Notes: a model not told the origin generated them from the letters alone. A stretch of DNA of 64,000 nt from DATAOG01 sp963757395 (GCA_963757395.1 CAVWRK010000016.1:1-64000); one strand, 5' to 3'; positions 27,751 to 37,093 are shown, counted from the stretch's first letter. Numbers and translations are program-made.

Positions 27751-27799
27751 CAGCTGCGGATCGAAAGACGCCCTTGCGCCTGGTCCTGGAGGAATACTC

Positions 27800-28825
27800 A
27801 TGAAAGCGCTGCGCTGGAACGGCAAACAAGGCATTGGCGCTGACGTCAGTGCTGGAGGAATCGTCGGGCTCACACTTGCGGCGCTCCTGGGCGCTTGCCT
27901 GCTGGTCCTGGCCGCGCCGGACGCGCACGCGCAGGCCGGGTCGACGGCCGTCGCGCAGTCGCGAATGGAGAGTCCCGGCCACTACCTCGTGTTCTTCGGA
28001 CTCAGCGAGGCGGCCCTGACCAACCAGGACCGCCAGGTGATCGCCCAGGCGGCTCAGGATTACCGGCAAGGCGGTACGCCGCAGATCACCGTCACCGGCC
28101 ATACCGACACTTCCGGCTCCGCGGCCTACAATCTCGAGCTTTCGAAGCGCCGGGCCGAGGCCGTGGCCCAGGCGCTCGAGAGCGAAGGCGTCCCGGCGAC
28201 CAGCATCACCACCGTCGGCCGCGGCGAAGAGGACCTGCTGGTGCCGACCGCGGACGGGGTGCGCGAGCCGCGCAACCGTCGGGTCGAGATCGTGGTACCG
28301 CAGGCGCCGCCGCCGGTGGTCGCCGCACCGGCCGTGCCGGAAGCGCCCGCACCCGCCGCGGGGCCGACCGAGGAGGTCGAAAAGACGGCTAAGAACGTGT
28401 TCACCATCGGTCCGATCTACGGCCATAACTACGGTGAGACCGGCCACACACAATCCGATCTGGCCGGCGCCGAGCTCACCTATAGTGCTCTTCCGAGTTT
28501 TCTGGGCGGCCTGTCGCTCAAGCAGGACTTCCTGCACAGCTTCAACGCCCAGGATGACGGCTGGGCCGGCCGCTCCGTCCTCAGCCTCGATTTCGCTCCG
28601 AAGTTCGGGCCCTTCCGCCCCCTCCTGGCCATCAACGGCGGCGGCATTTACGGCAAGGGAGCTCAGGACGGGTTCGTGGCCGGTCCTGAGGTCGGGTTCG
28701 GCGTCAACCTGTTCAAAAACGTGGCTATGACTGCCAAGGTTGCATACGACTACCAGTTTCGCAATCCGGGCGACTTTGACAAGGGCATCCTCTGGGCCGG
28801 GCTGGGTTTCGGCATCGGCTTCTAG
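27800..28825 (+). CDS. OmpA-family protein with N-terminal OmpA domain and C-terminal barrel-like domain
   Basis: 341 residues. A long signal peptide ends at A-H-A-Q near residue 44. The peptidoglycan-binding OmpA-like domain follows (about 60-165), with V-T-G-H-T-D-T-S-G-S, L-S-K-R-R-A-E-A-V and N-R-R-V-E-I-V. A Pro/Ala linker (166-190) leads to a domain of alternating polar/aromatic strands ending in G-L-G-F-G-I-G-F, with terminal Phe as in outer-membrane barrels. Typical OmpA has barrel first and peptidoglycan domain second, so the order here is reversed. It probably anchors the outer membrane to peptidoglycan. A candidate EcfG promoter lies just upstream, suggesting stress induction. Confidence 0.82.
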   Translation: MKALRWNGKQGIGADVSAGGIVGLTLAALLGACLLVLAAPDAHAQAGSTAVAQSRMESPGHYLVFFGLSEAALTNQDRQVIAQAAQDYRQGGTPQITVTGHTDTSGSAAYNLELSKRRAEAVAQALESEGVPATSITTVGRGEEDLLVPTADGVREPRNRRVEIVVPQAPPPVVAAPAVPEAPAPAAGPTEEVEKTAKNVFTIGPIYGHNYGETGHTQSDLAGAELTYSALPSFLGGLSLKQDFLHSFNAQDDGWAGRSVLSLDFAPKFGPFRPLLAINGGGIYGKGAQDGFVAGPEVGFGVNLFKNVAMTAKVAYDYQFRNPGDFDKGILWAGLGFGIGF

Positions 28826-29042
28826 GCCAAGTCCATCGTCTCGGCCCGAAGACCCGCCCGTTCCGGGAGCTCACCGGGGACCAGCCTTGGCTCTGATGAT
28901 CCCGGGACTGGCGGGGGTCGCCGGTCCAGCCGGGGGCCGGGCACCGGAAACAAGACGGAAAGCCTTTTGCGGACCTGGACCCCTGGCCACCGGCTGAGCC
29001 AGGTCGGAGCTTACCCGCTCTGATTTGCCTCACTGTATGGCT

Positions 29043-29117
29043 TGGCTGGGGCGGCAGGATTCGAACCTGCGAATGCCGGATCCAAAGTCCGGTGCCTTAC
29101 CGCTTGGCGACGCCCCA
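29043..29117 (-). tRNA. tRNA-Gln (anticodon TTG)
   Basis: On the minus strand the acceptor arms TGGGGCG and CGCCCCA pair fully, followed by discriminator G and an encoded CCA at 29043-29045. The anticodon stem CCGGA/TCCGG encloses the loop C-T-T-T-G-G-A, whose anticodon TTG reads CAA/CAG glutamine codons. The T arm contains GTTCGAATC. The gene stands alone between the OmpA-like gene and the DUF62 gene. Confidence 0.97.
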
Positions 29118-29159
29118 ACGCGCCCGGAAGATAGGCTCGCCGACCCCGTCAAGCAACGC

Positions 29160-29888
29160 TCAGGTGGGCGGGTGGACCCCGACCGGACCGCCCGGCGTGA
29201 GTCCGAAGCGTGCCGCCGCGCTGCCGCCGTTGATCCCGATCTCGGCGAGGCCGTTGGCGTTGGCATACCAGAGCGGCTCGCACAGCGGCACGTCGCCGAA
29301 GGTGCGGGCGCGGCGAAGGCTGCGGCCGGCGACCTCGAGCTCGGTGCCGGCAGCGAGGCTTGCGGCGCGCAGGCCGGTCATGGCGTTGCCGAAATGGTCG
29401 ACGTAGACGATCTGGGCGAGGTCGTCCGGCCAGTCGGGGTAGCGGAGCGGCAGCGCCTCGGGCCCGGGGGGCGGCTCGCCCAGCGCCAGGCGGGCCGCGA
29501 CCGGCGCGAACAGGTCGCGGCCGTGGAAGGTCGCCGAGAGCGCCTCCGGTCGCCAGCTGATCGCGAAGCAGCGGGCCTGCCGCGCGCGCCGGAGCACCAG
29601 CTCGAACAGGCCGTTGTCGGGCCCGACGAAGCGCTTGCCATCGGCCTCGACCACGAAGGCGGCGCGCGCGCCGCCGACCCCGGGATCGACCACGGCCAGG
29701 ATCACGTCGCCCGGCTCGAACCATTCGGCGTAGGCCGCGATCAGATAGGACGAAAGCTTTGGCGCGAAGGCCGGTAGATCGGCGAACAGATCGATCACCG
29801 GCACCGCCGGTGCGATGCGCGCGAGGACCGTCTTGACCTGTCCGACGTAGGGGCCGGCGAGCCCGAAATCGGTGCACAGAACGATCAC
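29160..29888 (-). CDS. SAM hydrolase/hydroxide adenosyltransferase (DUF62)
   Basis: 242 residues. The DUF62 signatures are clear: T-D-F-G-L-A-G-P-Y-V-G at the N-terminus, V-D-P-G-V-G-G near residue 75, G-P-D-N-G-L-F near residue 95, and Y-V-D-H-F-G-N in the C-terminal domain. These cytosolic enzymes, relatives of fluorinase and chlorinase, split S-adenosylmethionine into adenosine and methionine using water-derived hydroxide. The GTG at 29888 is chosen because it overlaps the ispE stop as GTGA and gives I-V-L-C-T-D-F-G at the very start; an ATG 11 codons upstream lies inside ispE. Probably cotranscribed with ispE. Confidence 0.88.
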   Translation of the reverse strand: MIVLCTDFGLAGPYVGQVKTVLARIAPAVPVIDLFADLPAFAPKLSSYLIAAYAEWFEPGDVILAVVDPGVGGARAAFVVEADGKRFVGPDNGLFELVLRRARQARCFAISWRPEALSATFHGRDLFAPVAARLALGEPPPGPEALPLRYPDWPDDLAQIVYVDHFGNAMTGLRAASLAAGTELEVAGRSLRRARTFGDVPLCEPLWYANANGLAEIGINGGSAAARFGLTPGGPVGVHPPT

Positions 29889-30750
29889 CGCGGTGCCACC
29901 GGGCTGCCGGCGACCCACCACGTCGGCTGCGCGCGCCGGATTCGATCCGCCGCCGCGCCGAGCGCCGCCTGATCCGCGAACAGGCCGAAGCAGGTGGCAC
30001 CGCTGCCGGACATGCGCGCGAGCTCACATCCGGACTGCGCCGTCAGCGCCGCGAGCACGGCGTCGATCGCGGGCTCCAGCCGGCGCGCCGGCGCCTCGAG
30101 ATGATTGGCGCGGGCGCGCAGCCAGGCGAGCAGCGCCGCCCGGCTCCTGCGGCGGCGGTCCCTGCTCCGGGACGGGTGGGGGCAGCCCGCCGAGCCCGCC
30201 GAATACGGCCGCCGTCGCCAGCGGGCGGTCCGGGTTGACCAGGAGCAGGGCCAGCGCCGGCAGGCCGCCCAGCCACTCGAGCCGCTCGCCGACGCCGCGC
30301 ATGCGGGCGGGCCGGGCGGCGAGGCACACGGGCACGTCGGCGCCGAGATCCCGGGCCAGCGGCATCAGATCGCCTTCGGCCAGGTCGAGCTGCCAGTGCC
30401 GGTTCAGCCCGCGCAAAGCGGCGGCCGCATCACCCGAGCCGCCGCCCAGGCCCGCGGCCACCGGCAGGTGCTTTTCCAAGGTGATGCGCGCGCGTCGGCG
30501 GCCGCCCGACGTGGCTGGCCAACCGGCGCGCCGCGCGCAGGACCAGGTTGTCCGCCTCGCCCGCCAGCGCCAGGGCGAACGGGCCGCAGAGCTCCAGGGT
30601 CAGACGGTCGGCCGGGGCGAAGCGCAGAACGTCCGCGGGCGGTCCGAACACCACCAGGCTGTCGAGCTCGTGATAGCCGTCGGGCCGCCGGCCGGTGATG
30701 CACAGGTCGAGATTGATCTTGGCCGGGGCCGTCTCTTCGATCGGCTCCAT
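29885..30750 (-). pseudogene. ispE: 4-diphosphocytidyl-2-C-methyl-D-erythritol kinase, two frameshifts
   Basis: IspE phosphorylates CDP-methylerythritol in the non-mevalonate isoprenoid pathway. Three frames together make a complete kinase of about 288 residues. The N-terminus has A-P-A-K-I-N-L-D-L and G-Y-H-E-L-D-S-L. The middle has E-K-H-L-P-V-A-A-G-L-G-G-G-S-G-D-A-A-A, the GHMP ATP-binding loop. The C-terminus has E-L-A-R-M-S-G-S-G-A-T-C-F-G-L-F. The first break is within an alternating CG run at about 30485-30492, where two missing bases would restore A-R-I-T-L-E-K. The second, at about 30125-30165, needs one base removed. Because IspE is normally essential, sequence error is the likelier cause unless another copy exists. 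Its TGA overlaps the next GTG. Confidence 0.85.
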
Positions 30751-30777
30751 CAGATCGGCACGGGCGGACGGGACCCG

Positions 30778-32544
30778 CTACGAGCGGTTGCGCTCGGGCA
30801 GGCCGGAGCGCAGCTTCTGCTCGATCTCGGCGATCGCGTCCTGGTCCGGGTTGAGGCTCAGCGCCCGCTTCCACTGGAAGCGCGCCTCGCGCTCGCGGCC
30901 GACCCGCCAGTAGGCATCGCCCAGATGGTCGTTGATGGTCGGGTCGCCGGGCTCCAGCTCGACCGCGCGCTCGAGCCGGTCGACCGCATTGTTGAACTCG
31001 CCGAGGCGGAAATACACCCAGCCCAGGCTGTCGACGATGTAGCCGTCGTTGGGTCGCAGCTCGACCGCCCGGTTCAGCATGCCCTTGGCGCGATCGAGGT
31101 TCATGCCCTTGTCGACCCAGCTGTACCCCAGATAGTTGAGCACGTAGGGCTGCTCGGGCGAGAGCTCGAGGGCGTGCAGGAAATCCGCCTCCGCCTGCGG
31201 CCAGCGCTTGGTCCGCTCGTAGGTGATGCCGCGGGCGTAGAACAGGGTCCAGTTCTCGGGCTCGGGCTTCTTGATGCGCGCGATCGCCTGGCTGTAGGCG
31301 ATCTCGGCGCGCGCATAGTCCTCGTCGCGGCGCGCCAGATCGGCGAGCTCGACCAGCGCCTCGATGCGCTCCGGCTGGGCATCGGCGAGCTGCTGGAGGA
31401 GCTTGAAGCACTCGTCCTTGCGGTCGAGCGAATGCAGCGTGCGCGCCATCCTGAGCTTGGCGGTGTAGGCCAAGGGCGAACTGTCGTCGACCGCCTGATA
31501 GGCGGCGATCGCACCTTCGAGATTGTCCTGCTCGGCCAGGATGTCGGCGATCAGGAGCGCCGCCTCGGCCAGATCGGGGCGCACGTACATCGCCAGGCGC
31601 GCGTACACGATGGCGCGCGAGTTGCCGCGCTCCTGATGCAAGGCCTCGGCGATCCCGAGCAGGGCATCCGCCATGCCGCCCGCGGCATCGGTGAACGGCG
31701 GCGCGGGCGAGCCGCCGGCCTCGAGGGTCGCCAGCAGATCGACCAGGACCGGCAGCTCGCGACCGTCGGACACCTGCTCGCGGACCGCCTTGATCGCCGT
31801 GTCGCGCTCGCCGTGACGGGTCAGGATGCTGGCATAGGCCTGGACGATCCGGACCGGGGCCGGGCCATTGCCGGGCATCGCCTCGCCGAGCGCCTTGGCC
31901 GCGTCGTCGAGGCGGCCGCCCAGATCGAGCATCATCGCCTTGTGATAGCCGTTCAGGGGCCCCAGCGACTCGCCCTGCCCGAGGCGCGCGAGCGCCGCGT
32001 CGGTCGCCGCCGGGCCGCCCGCGCCGAAGATCGCCCAGGCATCGAGGAAGGGCGCGGTCAGGCCGGCGATGCCCTCGTTTCCAAGCCCCTTCAAGGCGGT
32101 GCGCGCGTCCGCGAACTTGCCCGCCCGCACCTGCTCCATGGCCTGCAGCAGACGCGCCTCGTCGGCCTCCGGATCGCGCGGCACCAGGACGCGGGCCTGC
32201 TCGACGGCGGCATCGTAGCGGCCGCTCGCCAGGGTCAACAGGAAGAGCTGGCGCATCAGGTCGAGATTGTTCGGATCGGCAGCCAGCGCGCGCTGGAAAT
32301 AGTCCGCCGCCTCGCCCAGTTGGCCGCTGTCGACCGCGAAGTTGCCGGCCAGGTAGTCGCCGGGCGCGGTGTCGAACTCGGTATCGGACACGGTCGGGAC
32401 ACCGGTGTCGGCGAGGCCCGCGAGCCCGCGGCTCGTGGAGGGCGAACTCTGGGCGCCGCAGGCGACCACCGCGAGCGCCAGCAGGGCCCCGCCCAGCCGG
32501 GCGCAGTGGAGCAGGCGACGGGTCGAGAACAACAGATCGGTCAT
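30778..32544 (-). CDS. Tetratricopeptide-repeat lipoprotein
   Basis: 588 residues. The N-terminal hydrophobic stretch ends in A-L-A-V-V-A-C-G, a lipobox, so the mature protein is probably lipid-anchored at the cell envelope. The rest is helical with TPR units, clearest in the C-terminal half (W-P-Q-A-E-A-D-F-L-H-A-L-E-L-S-P, then L-N-Y-L-G-Y-S-W-V-D and P-T-I-N-D-H-L-G-D-A-Y-W). Such alphaproteobacterial TPR lipoproteins act as scaffolds and often sit next to ispE, as here with a 27-base gap. The ATG at 32544 places the signal peptide at the very N-terminus; an upstream TTG/GTG extension is unsupported. Specific partner unknown. Confidence 0.82.
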   Translation of the reverse strand: MTDLLFSTRRLLHCARLGGALLALAVVACGAQSSPSTSRGLAGLADTGVPTVSDTEFDTAPGDYLAGNFAVDSGQLGEAADYFQRALAADPNNLDLMRQLFLLTLASGRYDAAVEQARVLVPRDPEADEARLLQAMEQVRAGKFADARTALKGLGNEGIAGLTAPFLDAWAIFGAGGPAATDAALARLGQGESLGPLNGYHKAMMLDLGGRLDDAAKALGEAMPGNGPAPVRIVQAYASILTRHGERDTAIKAVREQVSDGRELPVLVDLLATLEAGGSPAPPFTDAAGGMADALLGIAEALHQERGNSRAIVYARLAMYVRPDLAEAALLIADILAEQDNLEGAIAAYQAVDDSSPLAYTAKLRMARTLHSLDRKDECFKLLQQLADAQPERIEALVELADLARRDEDYARAEIAYSQAIARIKKPEPENWTLFYARGITYERTKRWPQAEADFLHALELSPEQPYVLNYLGYSWVDKGMNLDRAKGMLNRAVELRPNDGYIVDSLGWVYFRLGEFNNAVDRLERAVELEPGDPTINDHLGDAYWRVGREREARFQWKRALSLNPDQDAIAEIEQKLRSGLPERNRS

Positions 32545-32681
32545 GGACGCTTCCTGCGGCCGCCCGCCCCGCGCCGACCCGGGCGACGGCTCATCGGTCT
32601 TGACGGACGGCGCGCCGGGCGGCATGGAACACGCGGCCGTCCGACCCTGCCGAGGCCATCGGCGATCTCAGGAGCAGAGCG

Positions 32682-32882
32682 ATGTTACGTACCAAAAGCA
32701 AAAACGACCCCAACGCCCGCGGTGCCGCCGACGAGGGCAAGACCTTCGACGGTAAGAAGGTCAAACCGGTGTTGTACGTCGGCACGGCGGTTGGCCATGG
32801 CCGTTACATAGCGGCGCAGGATGAGGGCGGCAAGCTGATCATGGGCCGTGAGGGCAAGCCGCTCGCATTCCGCGACGTCTGA
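32682..32882 (+). CDS. Small basic protein of unknown function
   Basis: 66 residues, Lys- and Gly-rich, with K-T-F-D-G-K-K-V-K-P-V-L-Y-V-G-T-A and later Y-I-A-A-Q-D-E-G-G-K-L-I-M. AGGAG lies about 8 bases before the ATG. Alternating hydrophobic positions suggest a small beta fold. It is divergent from the TPR lipoprotein and stands alone. No motif assigns a function; the good ribosome site and coherent sequence argue that it is a real gene. Confidence 0.65.
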   Translation: MLRTKSKNDPNARGAADEGKTFDGKKVKPVLYVGTAVGHGRYIAAQDEGGKLIMGREGKPLAFRDV

Positions 32883-33146
32883 GGCTGCGAACCGGCCTCA
32901 GGCGCGGCGCGGCGGGCCGCGCAATCGTTAGCGGAGGTCGGTGATCGGAAAGTGGCCTCCGAAGCGACCGGGGGTGTGCTTTTCGCCGCGAGGGCGGACA
33001 CCAGGCGGACGGCTGCCGGGCGCTGACAGCAGGGCCTTCATCGGGCTCCAGGACGATCGGACGCGACGGGCCCTCGGACACCGATCGCCTTGCGCGGCAG
33101 AGCCTCGCCACGATCGGTCGCGTCGAGGGAGGCCCAGGCCGTGGGC

Positions 33147-34412
33147 ATGACGACCGGGCGCGTCGGCGCCGCCAGGACCAGCGGCGGCGCGATGGTTGCG
33201 GCGGCGGTGTTGGGGCTTGGGCTGGCGGACGCCCAGGCGCAGGATGACGGCTGGTTCACATGGAACTCTGCCACCGGCGGTTGGGATGGAGCGCGCCAAC
33301 GGTTGGTCAAAGCCGGGATCACCCCACAAGCCAACTACACGACCGATCTTTTGGCCAACCCGATCGGCGGGGCCAAGCAGGGCTTCGCCTACGCGGGCAA
33401 TCTCGAAGCCTCGCTCCAGTTCGACTTGGAGAAGCTGCTCGGCGTCAAGGGCTCCAGCTTCTTCACCGCTGCGTCCTGGGCGTCCGGTCAAGATCTGTCC
33501 GCCACCAAGGTCGCCAACTTGTTCACGGTCTCTCAAGTGTTCGCAGGACAGTCGGTCCGCCTCGCGCAAATGTACTTCGCGCAGGACCTGCTCGAGAAGC
33601 GGCTCAACCTGGCGGTCGGGCGCCTCAGTACCGGAGATGACTTCGCCACATCCGATCTTTCGGGGAACTACGTGAACGCCGCAGTGAACGGCAACCCCTT
33701 CAGTCTATCTCTCAACGCGCCGTCGTTTTCGTCCGACCCGGTGGCGTCCTGGGGCCTGCGGGCGATCGCGAAGCCGGCCAAGGGGCTGCAGCTGACGGCA
33801 GGCGCCTACAACGCCGATCCGAAGGTCGGCGAGGACGATCAAAACGGCGTCGACTTCACGCTCAACCCCGAGCACGGCGTGCTCGTGATCGCGGAGGCGG
33901 GCTACCGCCACGGCCACGACGATGGCGATCTTGGTCTGCCGGGCACCATCAAGTTCGGCGGCTATTACGACAGCAGCAGGTACGAATCCTTCAGCGATCC
34001 CGGCGACGAGCGCAAGGGCAACTACGGCCTGTATGGCCTGCTCGACCAAATGGTCTACCGCGAGGGCGGCGCGGGCAGCGACCAAGGCCTGACCCCTTGG
34101 GCGACCCTGACCTTGGCGCCGAGCCAGGAGGTCAACAGCCTGCCGCTGTTCGGGGCGGGCGGGCTGGTCTATCAAGGGCTGTTCCCCGGCCGGGACGACG
34201 ATACGACCAATTTCGGCGTGTACTACGGCCAATTCAGCGACGATCTGCCGGACCAGAGCGTCGAGACCGTGGTCGAGATCAACCATCAGTTCCAGCTGGC
34301 GCCCTGGCTCTACATCACCCCCGACTTCCAGTATGTCTTTCGGCCGAACGGCAGCGACGACGAGCCCAACGCCGCGGTGATCGGCGTCGAGATCGGGATC
34401 AGCTTGATCTGA
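33147..34412 (+). CDS. Carbohydrate-selective porin, OprB family
   Basis: 421 residues. A signal peptide ending near A-D-A-Q-A-Q is followed by the OprB start D-D-G-W-F-T-W-N. The core contains many amphipathic strands, P-A-K-G-L-Q-L-T-A-G-A-Y-N-A-D, F-G-G-Y-Y-D-S-S and the repeated W-L-Y-I-T-P-D-F-Q-Y-V near the C-terminus, ending in V-E-I-G-I-S-L-I as the last barrel strand. OprB porins let sugars cross the outer membrane. No sugar ABC or PTS genes are adjacent, so the substrate is open. Several in-frame starts exist; 33147 gives a compact signal peptide. Confidence 0.82.
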   Translation: MTTGRVGAARTSGGAMVAAAVLGLGLADAQAQDDGWFTWNSATGGWDGARQRLVKAGITPQANYTTDLLANPIGGAKQGFAYAGNLEASLQFDLEKLLGVKGSSFFTAASWASGQDLSATKVANLFTVSQVFAGQSVRLAQMYFAQDLLEKRLNLAVGRLSTGDDFATSDLSGNYVNAAVNGNPFSLSLNAPSFSSDPVASWGLRAIAKPAKGLQLTAGAYNADPKVGEDDQNGVDFTLNPEHGVLVIAEAGYRHGHDDGDLGLPGTIKFGGYYDSSRYESFSDPGDERKGNYGLYGLLDQMVYREGGAGSDQGLTPWATLTLAPSQEVNSLPLFGAGGLVYQGLFPGRDDDTTNFGVYYGQFSDDLPDQSVETVVEINHQFQLAPWLYITPDFQYVFRPNGSDDEPNAAVIGVEIGISLI

Positions 34413-34490
34413 TTGGCGCGGATGTGGCCCGACGCTCGCCCGCTGCCGCGACGCTCCTGCGTAAACGCTCGGTCGTCACGCCTCCCGCCT

Positions 34491-36122
34491 TCACATGCCG
34501 ACGTAGTTCGGGCCGTCGCCGCCCTGCGGCACCACCCAGTCGATGTTCTGGGCGGGATCCTTGATGTCGCAGGTCTTGCAGTGGACGCAGTTCTGATAGT
34601 TGATCTGCAGGCGCGGCGCGCCGCCGTCGCCATCGCGCACGATCTCGTAGACCCCGGCCGGACAATAGCGCTGCTCGGGCGCATCGTATTCGGCAAGGTT
34701 CAGCTCGATCGGGATGCGCGGGTCCTTGAGGCGGAGGTGGCAGGGCTGGTTCTCGCCATGGTTGGTGTTCGAGATGTAGACCGAGGAGAGCCGGTCGAAG
34801 GTGAGCTTGCCATCGGGCTTGGGGTAGTCGATCGGGGTGAAGCTGGCTGCCGGGCGGAGCTGGCTGTGGTCGGGATGGTGATGGAGCGTCCAGGGCGCCC
34901 TGCCCCGCAGCAGATAGGCGTCGAGGGCGGCATGGACGAGGCCGCCGAGCAGGCCGAAGCGGAAGCCCGGCCGGATGTTGCGGGCCTGATGCAGTTCGTC
35001 CTGCACCCATGACGCTCTGAGCGCGGCCGGATAGGCCTCGAGCATGGCGGGGCCACCGGTGCCCAGCGCCTCGAACACCGCCTCGGCGGCCAGCATGCCG
35101 GACTTCATGGCGGTATGGTTGCCCTTGATCTTGGGCACATTGAGGAAGCCGGCACTGCAGCCGATCAAGGCGCCGCCCGGAAACACCAGCTTGGGGATCG
35201 CCTGCAGCCCGCCCTCATTGAGCGCGCGCGCGCCGTAGCAGATCCGCCGCCCGCCTTCGAAGGTGCCGCGGATCGCCGGATGGGTCTTGAAGCGCTGGAA
35301 CTCCTCGAACGGCGCGAGATAGGGGTTGGCGTAGTCGAGGCCGATCACGAAGCCGACCGCGACCTGGTGGTCGGCCATGTGATAGAGGAACGAGCCGCCG
35401 TAGGTCCGCTGGTCGAGCGGCCAGCCGATGGTGTGCACGACCAGGCCCGGCCGGTGCTGGGCGGGCTCGACCTCCCAGAGCTCCTTGATGCCGATCGCGT
35501 AGGTCTGCGGATCACAGGCCGCACGCAGGTCGAAGCGCGTCTCGAGCTGTTTGGTCAGCGAGCCGCGGCAGCCCTCGGCGAACAGCGTGTATTTGGCGTG
35601 CAGCTCGATGCCGGGTTCGAAGTTGGCCTTGGGCTGGCCGTCGCGATCGAGGCCCATGGCGCCGGTCGCCACGCCCTTGACGCTGCGGTCCTCGTGGTAG
35701 AGGACCTCGGCGGCGGCGAAGCCCGGGTAGATCTCGGCGCCCGCCTGCTCGGCCTGCTCGCCCAGCCACTTGACGACGTTGCCCATGCTGACGATGAAAT
35801 TGCCGCGATTGTGCATGGCGGGCGGGGTCGGCAGGGTGAAGGCGCGCCTCGCGGTCAGGAACTGAAAGCGATCGGCGGTCACCGGCGCCTCGAGCGGCGC
35901 GCCCTTGGCCTGCCAGTCCGGGATCAGCTCGGACAGCGCGCGCGGCTCGAGGACCGCGCCTGAGAGCGTGTGGGCGCCGAGCTCGGAGGCTTTCTCGAGC
36001 ACGCAGACGGAGATCTCGCGGTCCCGTTCGACGCTCAGCTGGCGAAGCCGGATGGCGGCCGCGAGGCCGGCCGGCCCGGCGCCGACGATCACCACGTCGA
36101 ACTGCATGCTCTCGCGTTCCAT
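34491..36122 (-). CDS. Electron-transfer-flavoprotein:ubiquinone oxidoreductase
   Basis: 543 residues, the family length. The N-terminal FAD motif V-V-I-V-G-A-G-P-A-G-L-A-A-A is followed by G-A-H-T-L-S-G-A. The C-terminal 4Fe-4S domain has C-P-A-G-V-Y-E and C-V-H-C-K-T-C-D-I-K, providing four cysteines. This monotopic inner-membrane enzyme takes electrons from reduced ETF (fed by acyl-CoA and sarcosine/dimethylglycine dehydrogenases) and reduces ubiquinone. It therefore links functionally to the acyl-CoA dehydrogenase at 19227, though it is not in that operon. It is divergent from the uracil-DNA glycosylase gene. Confidence 0.95.
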   Translation of the reverse strand: MERESMQFDVVIVGAGPAGLAAAIRLRQLSVERDREISVCVLEKASELGAHTLSGAVLEPRALSELIPDWQAKGAPLEAPVTADRFQFLTARRAFTLPTPPAMHNRGNFIVSMGNVVKWLGEQAEQAGAEIYPGFAAAEVLYHEDRSVKGVATGAMGLDRDGQPKANFEPGIELHAKYTLFAEGCRGSLTKQLETRFDLRAACDPQTYAIGIKELWEVEPAQHRPGLVVHTIGWPLDQRTYGGSFLYHMADHQVAVGFVIGLDYANPYLAPFEEFQRFKTHPAIRGTFEGGRRICYGARALNEGGLQAIPKLVFPGGALIGCSAGFLNVPKIKGNHTAMKSGMLAAEAVFEALGTGGPAMLEAYPAALRASWVQDELHQARNIRPGFRFGLLGGLVHAALDAYLLRGRAPWTLHHHPDHSQLRPAASFTPIDYPKPDGKLTFDRLSSVYISNTNHGENQPCHLRLKDPRIPIELNLAEYDAPEQRYCPAGVYEIVRDGDGGAPRLQINYQNCVHCKTCDIKDPAQNIDWVVPQGGDGPNYVGM

Positions 36123-36256
36123 GATCCCTCGGCTCGTTGCAGATGATCGATCCCCGGCGGCGCGCCTTTGACCCCGGCGCGATCGCCTGAGAAGATGTGC
36201 GTCAGGCGCGGGCGAATGTCACCCTTTGTGCGCGCGACCCTGGCCGGAGCGACGTC

Positions 36257-37093
36257 ATGACCTCCCCTGCCGACCTGCTCGCCTGGCTCGACTGGTACCG
36301 CGCGATGGGGGCTGCCGACTGGCTCGGCGATCGTCCGGTCGATCGCTGCCAGGCCGGGGCGCTTGCGGCTGATGCTGGCCGACGTCCCGACATATGGTCG
36401 CCCGCCGCAACCGCATCAACGCCAGCCTCGACGCCAGCCCCGGGGCGTCCGGAGGTCCGGCCGCCACCACCGCCGCTGCGCTCGGCCGGCAGCGTCGCGG
36501 CCAGCGCCCGCGAGCTCGCCGCCGCCTGCCGGAGCGTCGCCGAGATCGAGGCCGCGCTCCGGACCTTCGACGGCTGCGCGCTGAAGGAGACAGCACTCCA
36601 TCTCTGCTTCGCCGACGGCAACCCCGCGGCCGAGCTGATGCTGATCGGCGAGGCGCCGGGCGCCGAGGAGGACCGGCAGGGCAAGCCGTTCGTCGGCCCG
36701 AGCGGCCAGCTGCTCGACCGGATGCTGGCGACCATCGGCCTCGACCGCACCCGCGTCTACATCACCAACTCGATCTACTGGCGGCCACCCGGCAACCGCA
36801 CGCCGACGCCCGCCGAGATCGCCGCCTGCCAGCCGTTCCTGGAGCGCCAGATCGAGCTGATCCGGCCCAAGCTGATCCTGTTCGTGGGCGGCATCGCCGC
36901 GCGCGGCCTGCTCGGGGTCAAGGAGGGCGTGACCAAGCTCCGCGGCCGCCGCCTGGTCTACCGGCTGGCCGACGGCACCGCGCTGCCGGCCATGGTCATG
37001 TTCCACCCGGCCTATCTGTTGCGCCAGCCCTCGCACAAACGTCTCGCCTGGCGTGACTTGCTCACCATCCGACAATTACTTAACGAGACTTAA
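36257..37093 (+). CDS. Uracil-DNA glycosylase, family 4-like
   Basis: 278 residues. The catalytic motifs of family 4/5 uracil-DNA glycosylases are present: G-E-A-P-G-A-E-E-D-R-Q-G-K-P-F-V-G near residue 133, N-S-I-Y-W-R-P-P-G-N-R-T-P, and C-terminal H-P-A-Y-L-L-R-Q-P. An N-terminal Pro/Ala-rich linker of about 50 residues separates a short leader from the catalytic domain, as in alphaproteobacterial homologues. It removes uracil from deaminated DNA. Cysteines near F-D-G-C-A-L-K and L-H-L-C-F could include iron-sulfur ligands, but I cannot confirm a complete set. ATG 36257 is preferred to the one 20 codons upstream. Confidence 0.85.
   Translation: MTSPADLLAWLDWYRAMGAADWLGDRPVDRCQAGALAADAGRRPDIWSPAATASTPASTPAPGRPEVRPPPPPLRSAGSVAASARELAAACRSVAEIEAALRTFDGCALKETALHLCFADGNPAAELMLIGEAPGAEEDRQGKPFVGPSGQLLDRMLATIGLDRTRVYITNSIYWRPPGNRTPTPAEIAACQPFLERQIELIRPKLILFVGGIAARGLLGVKEGVTKLRGRRLVYRLADGTALPAMVMFHPAYLLRQPSHKRLAWRDLLTIRQLLNET

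Noticed and set aside
29885..30750. Programmed ribosomal frameshifting in ispE
   Set aside because: No slippery heptamer is evident at either break, and several unrelated genes in the window show the same type of indel; error or mutation is simpler.
32907..32922. GC-rich hairpin after the 66-residue gene as a terminator
   Set aside because: The stem is strong but no T-run follows, so factor-independent termination is not supported.
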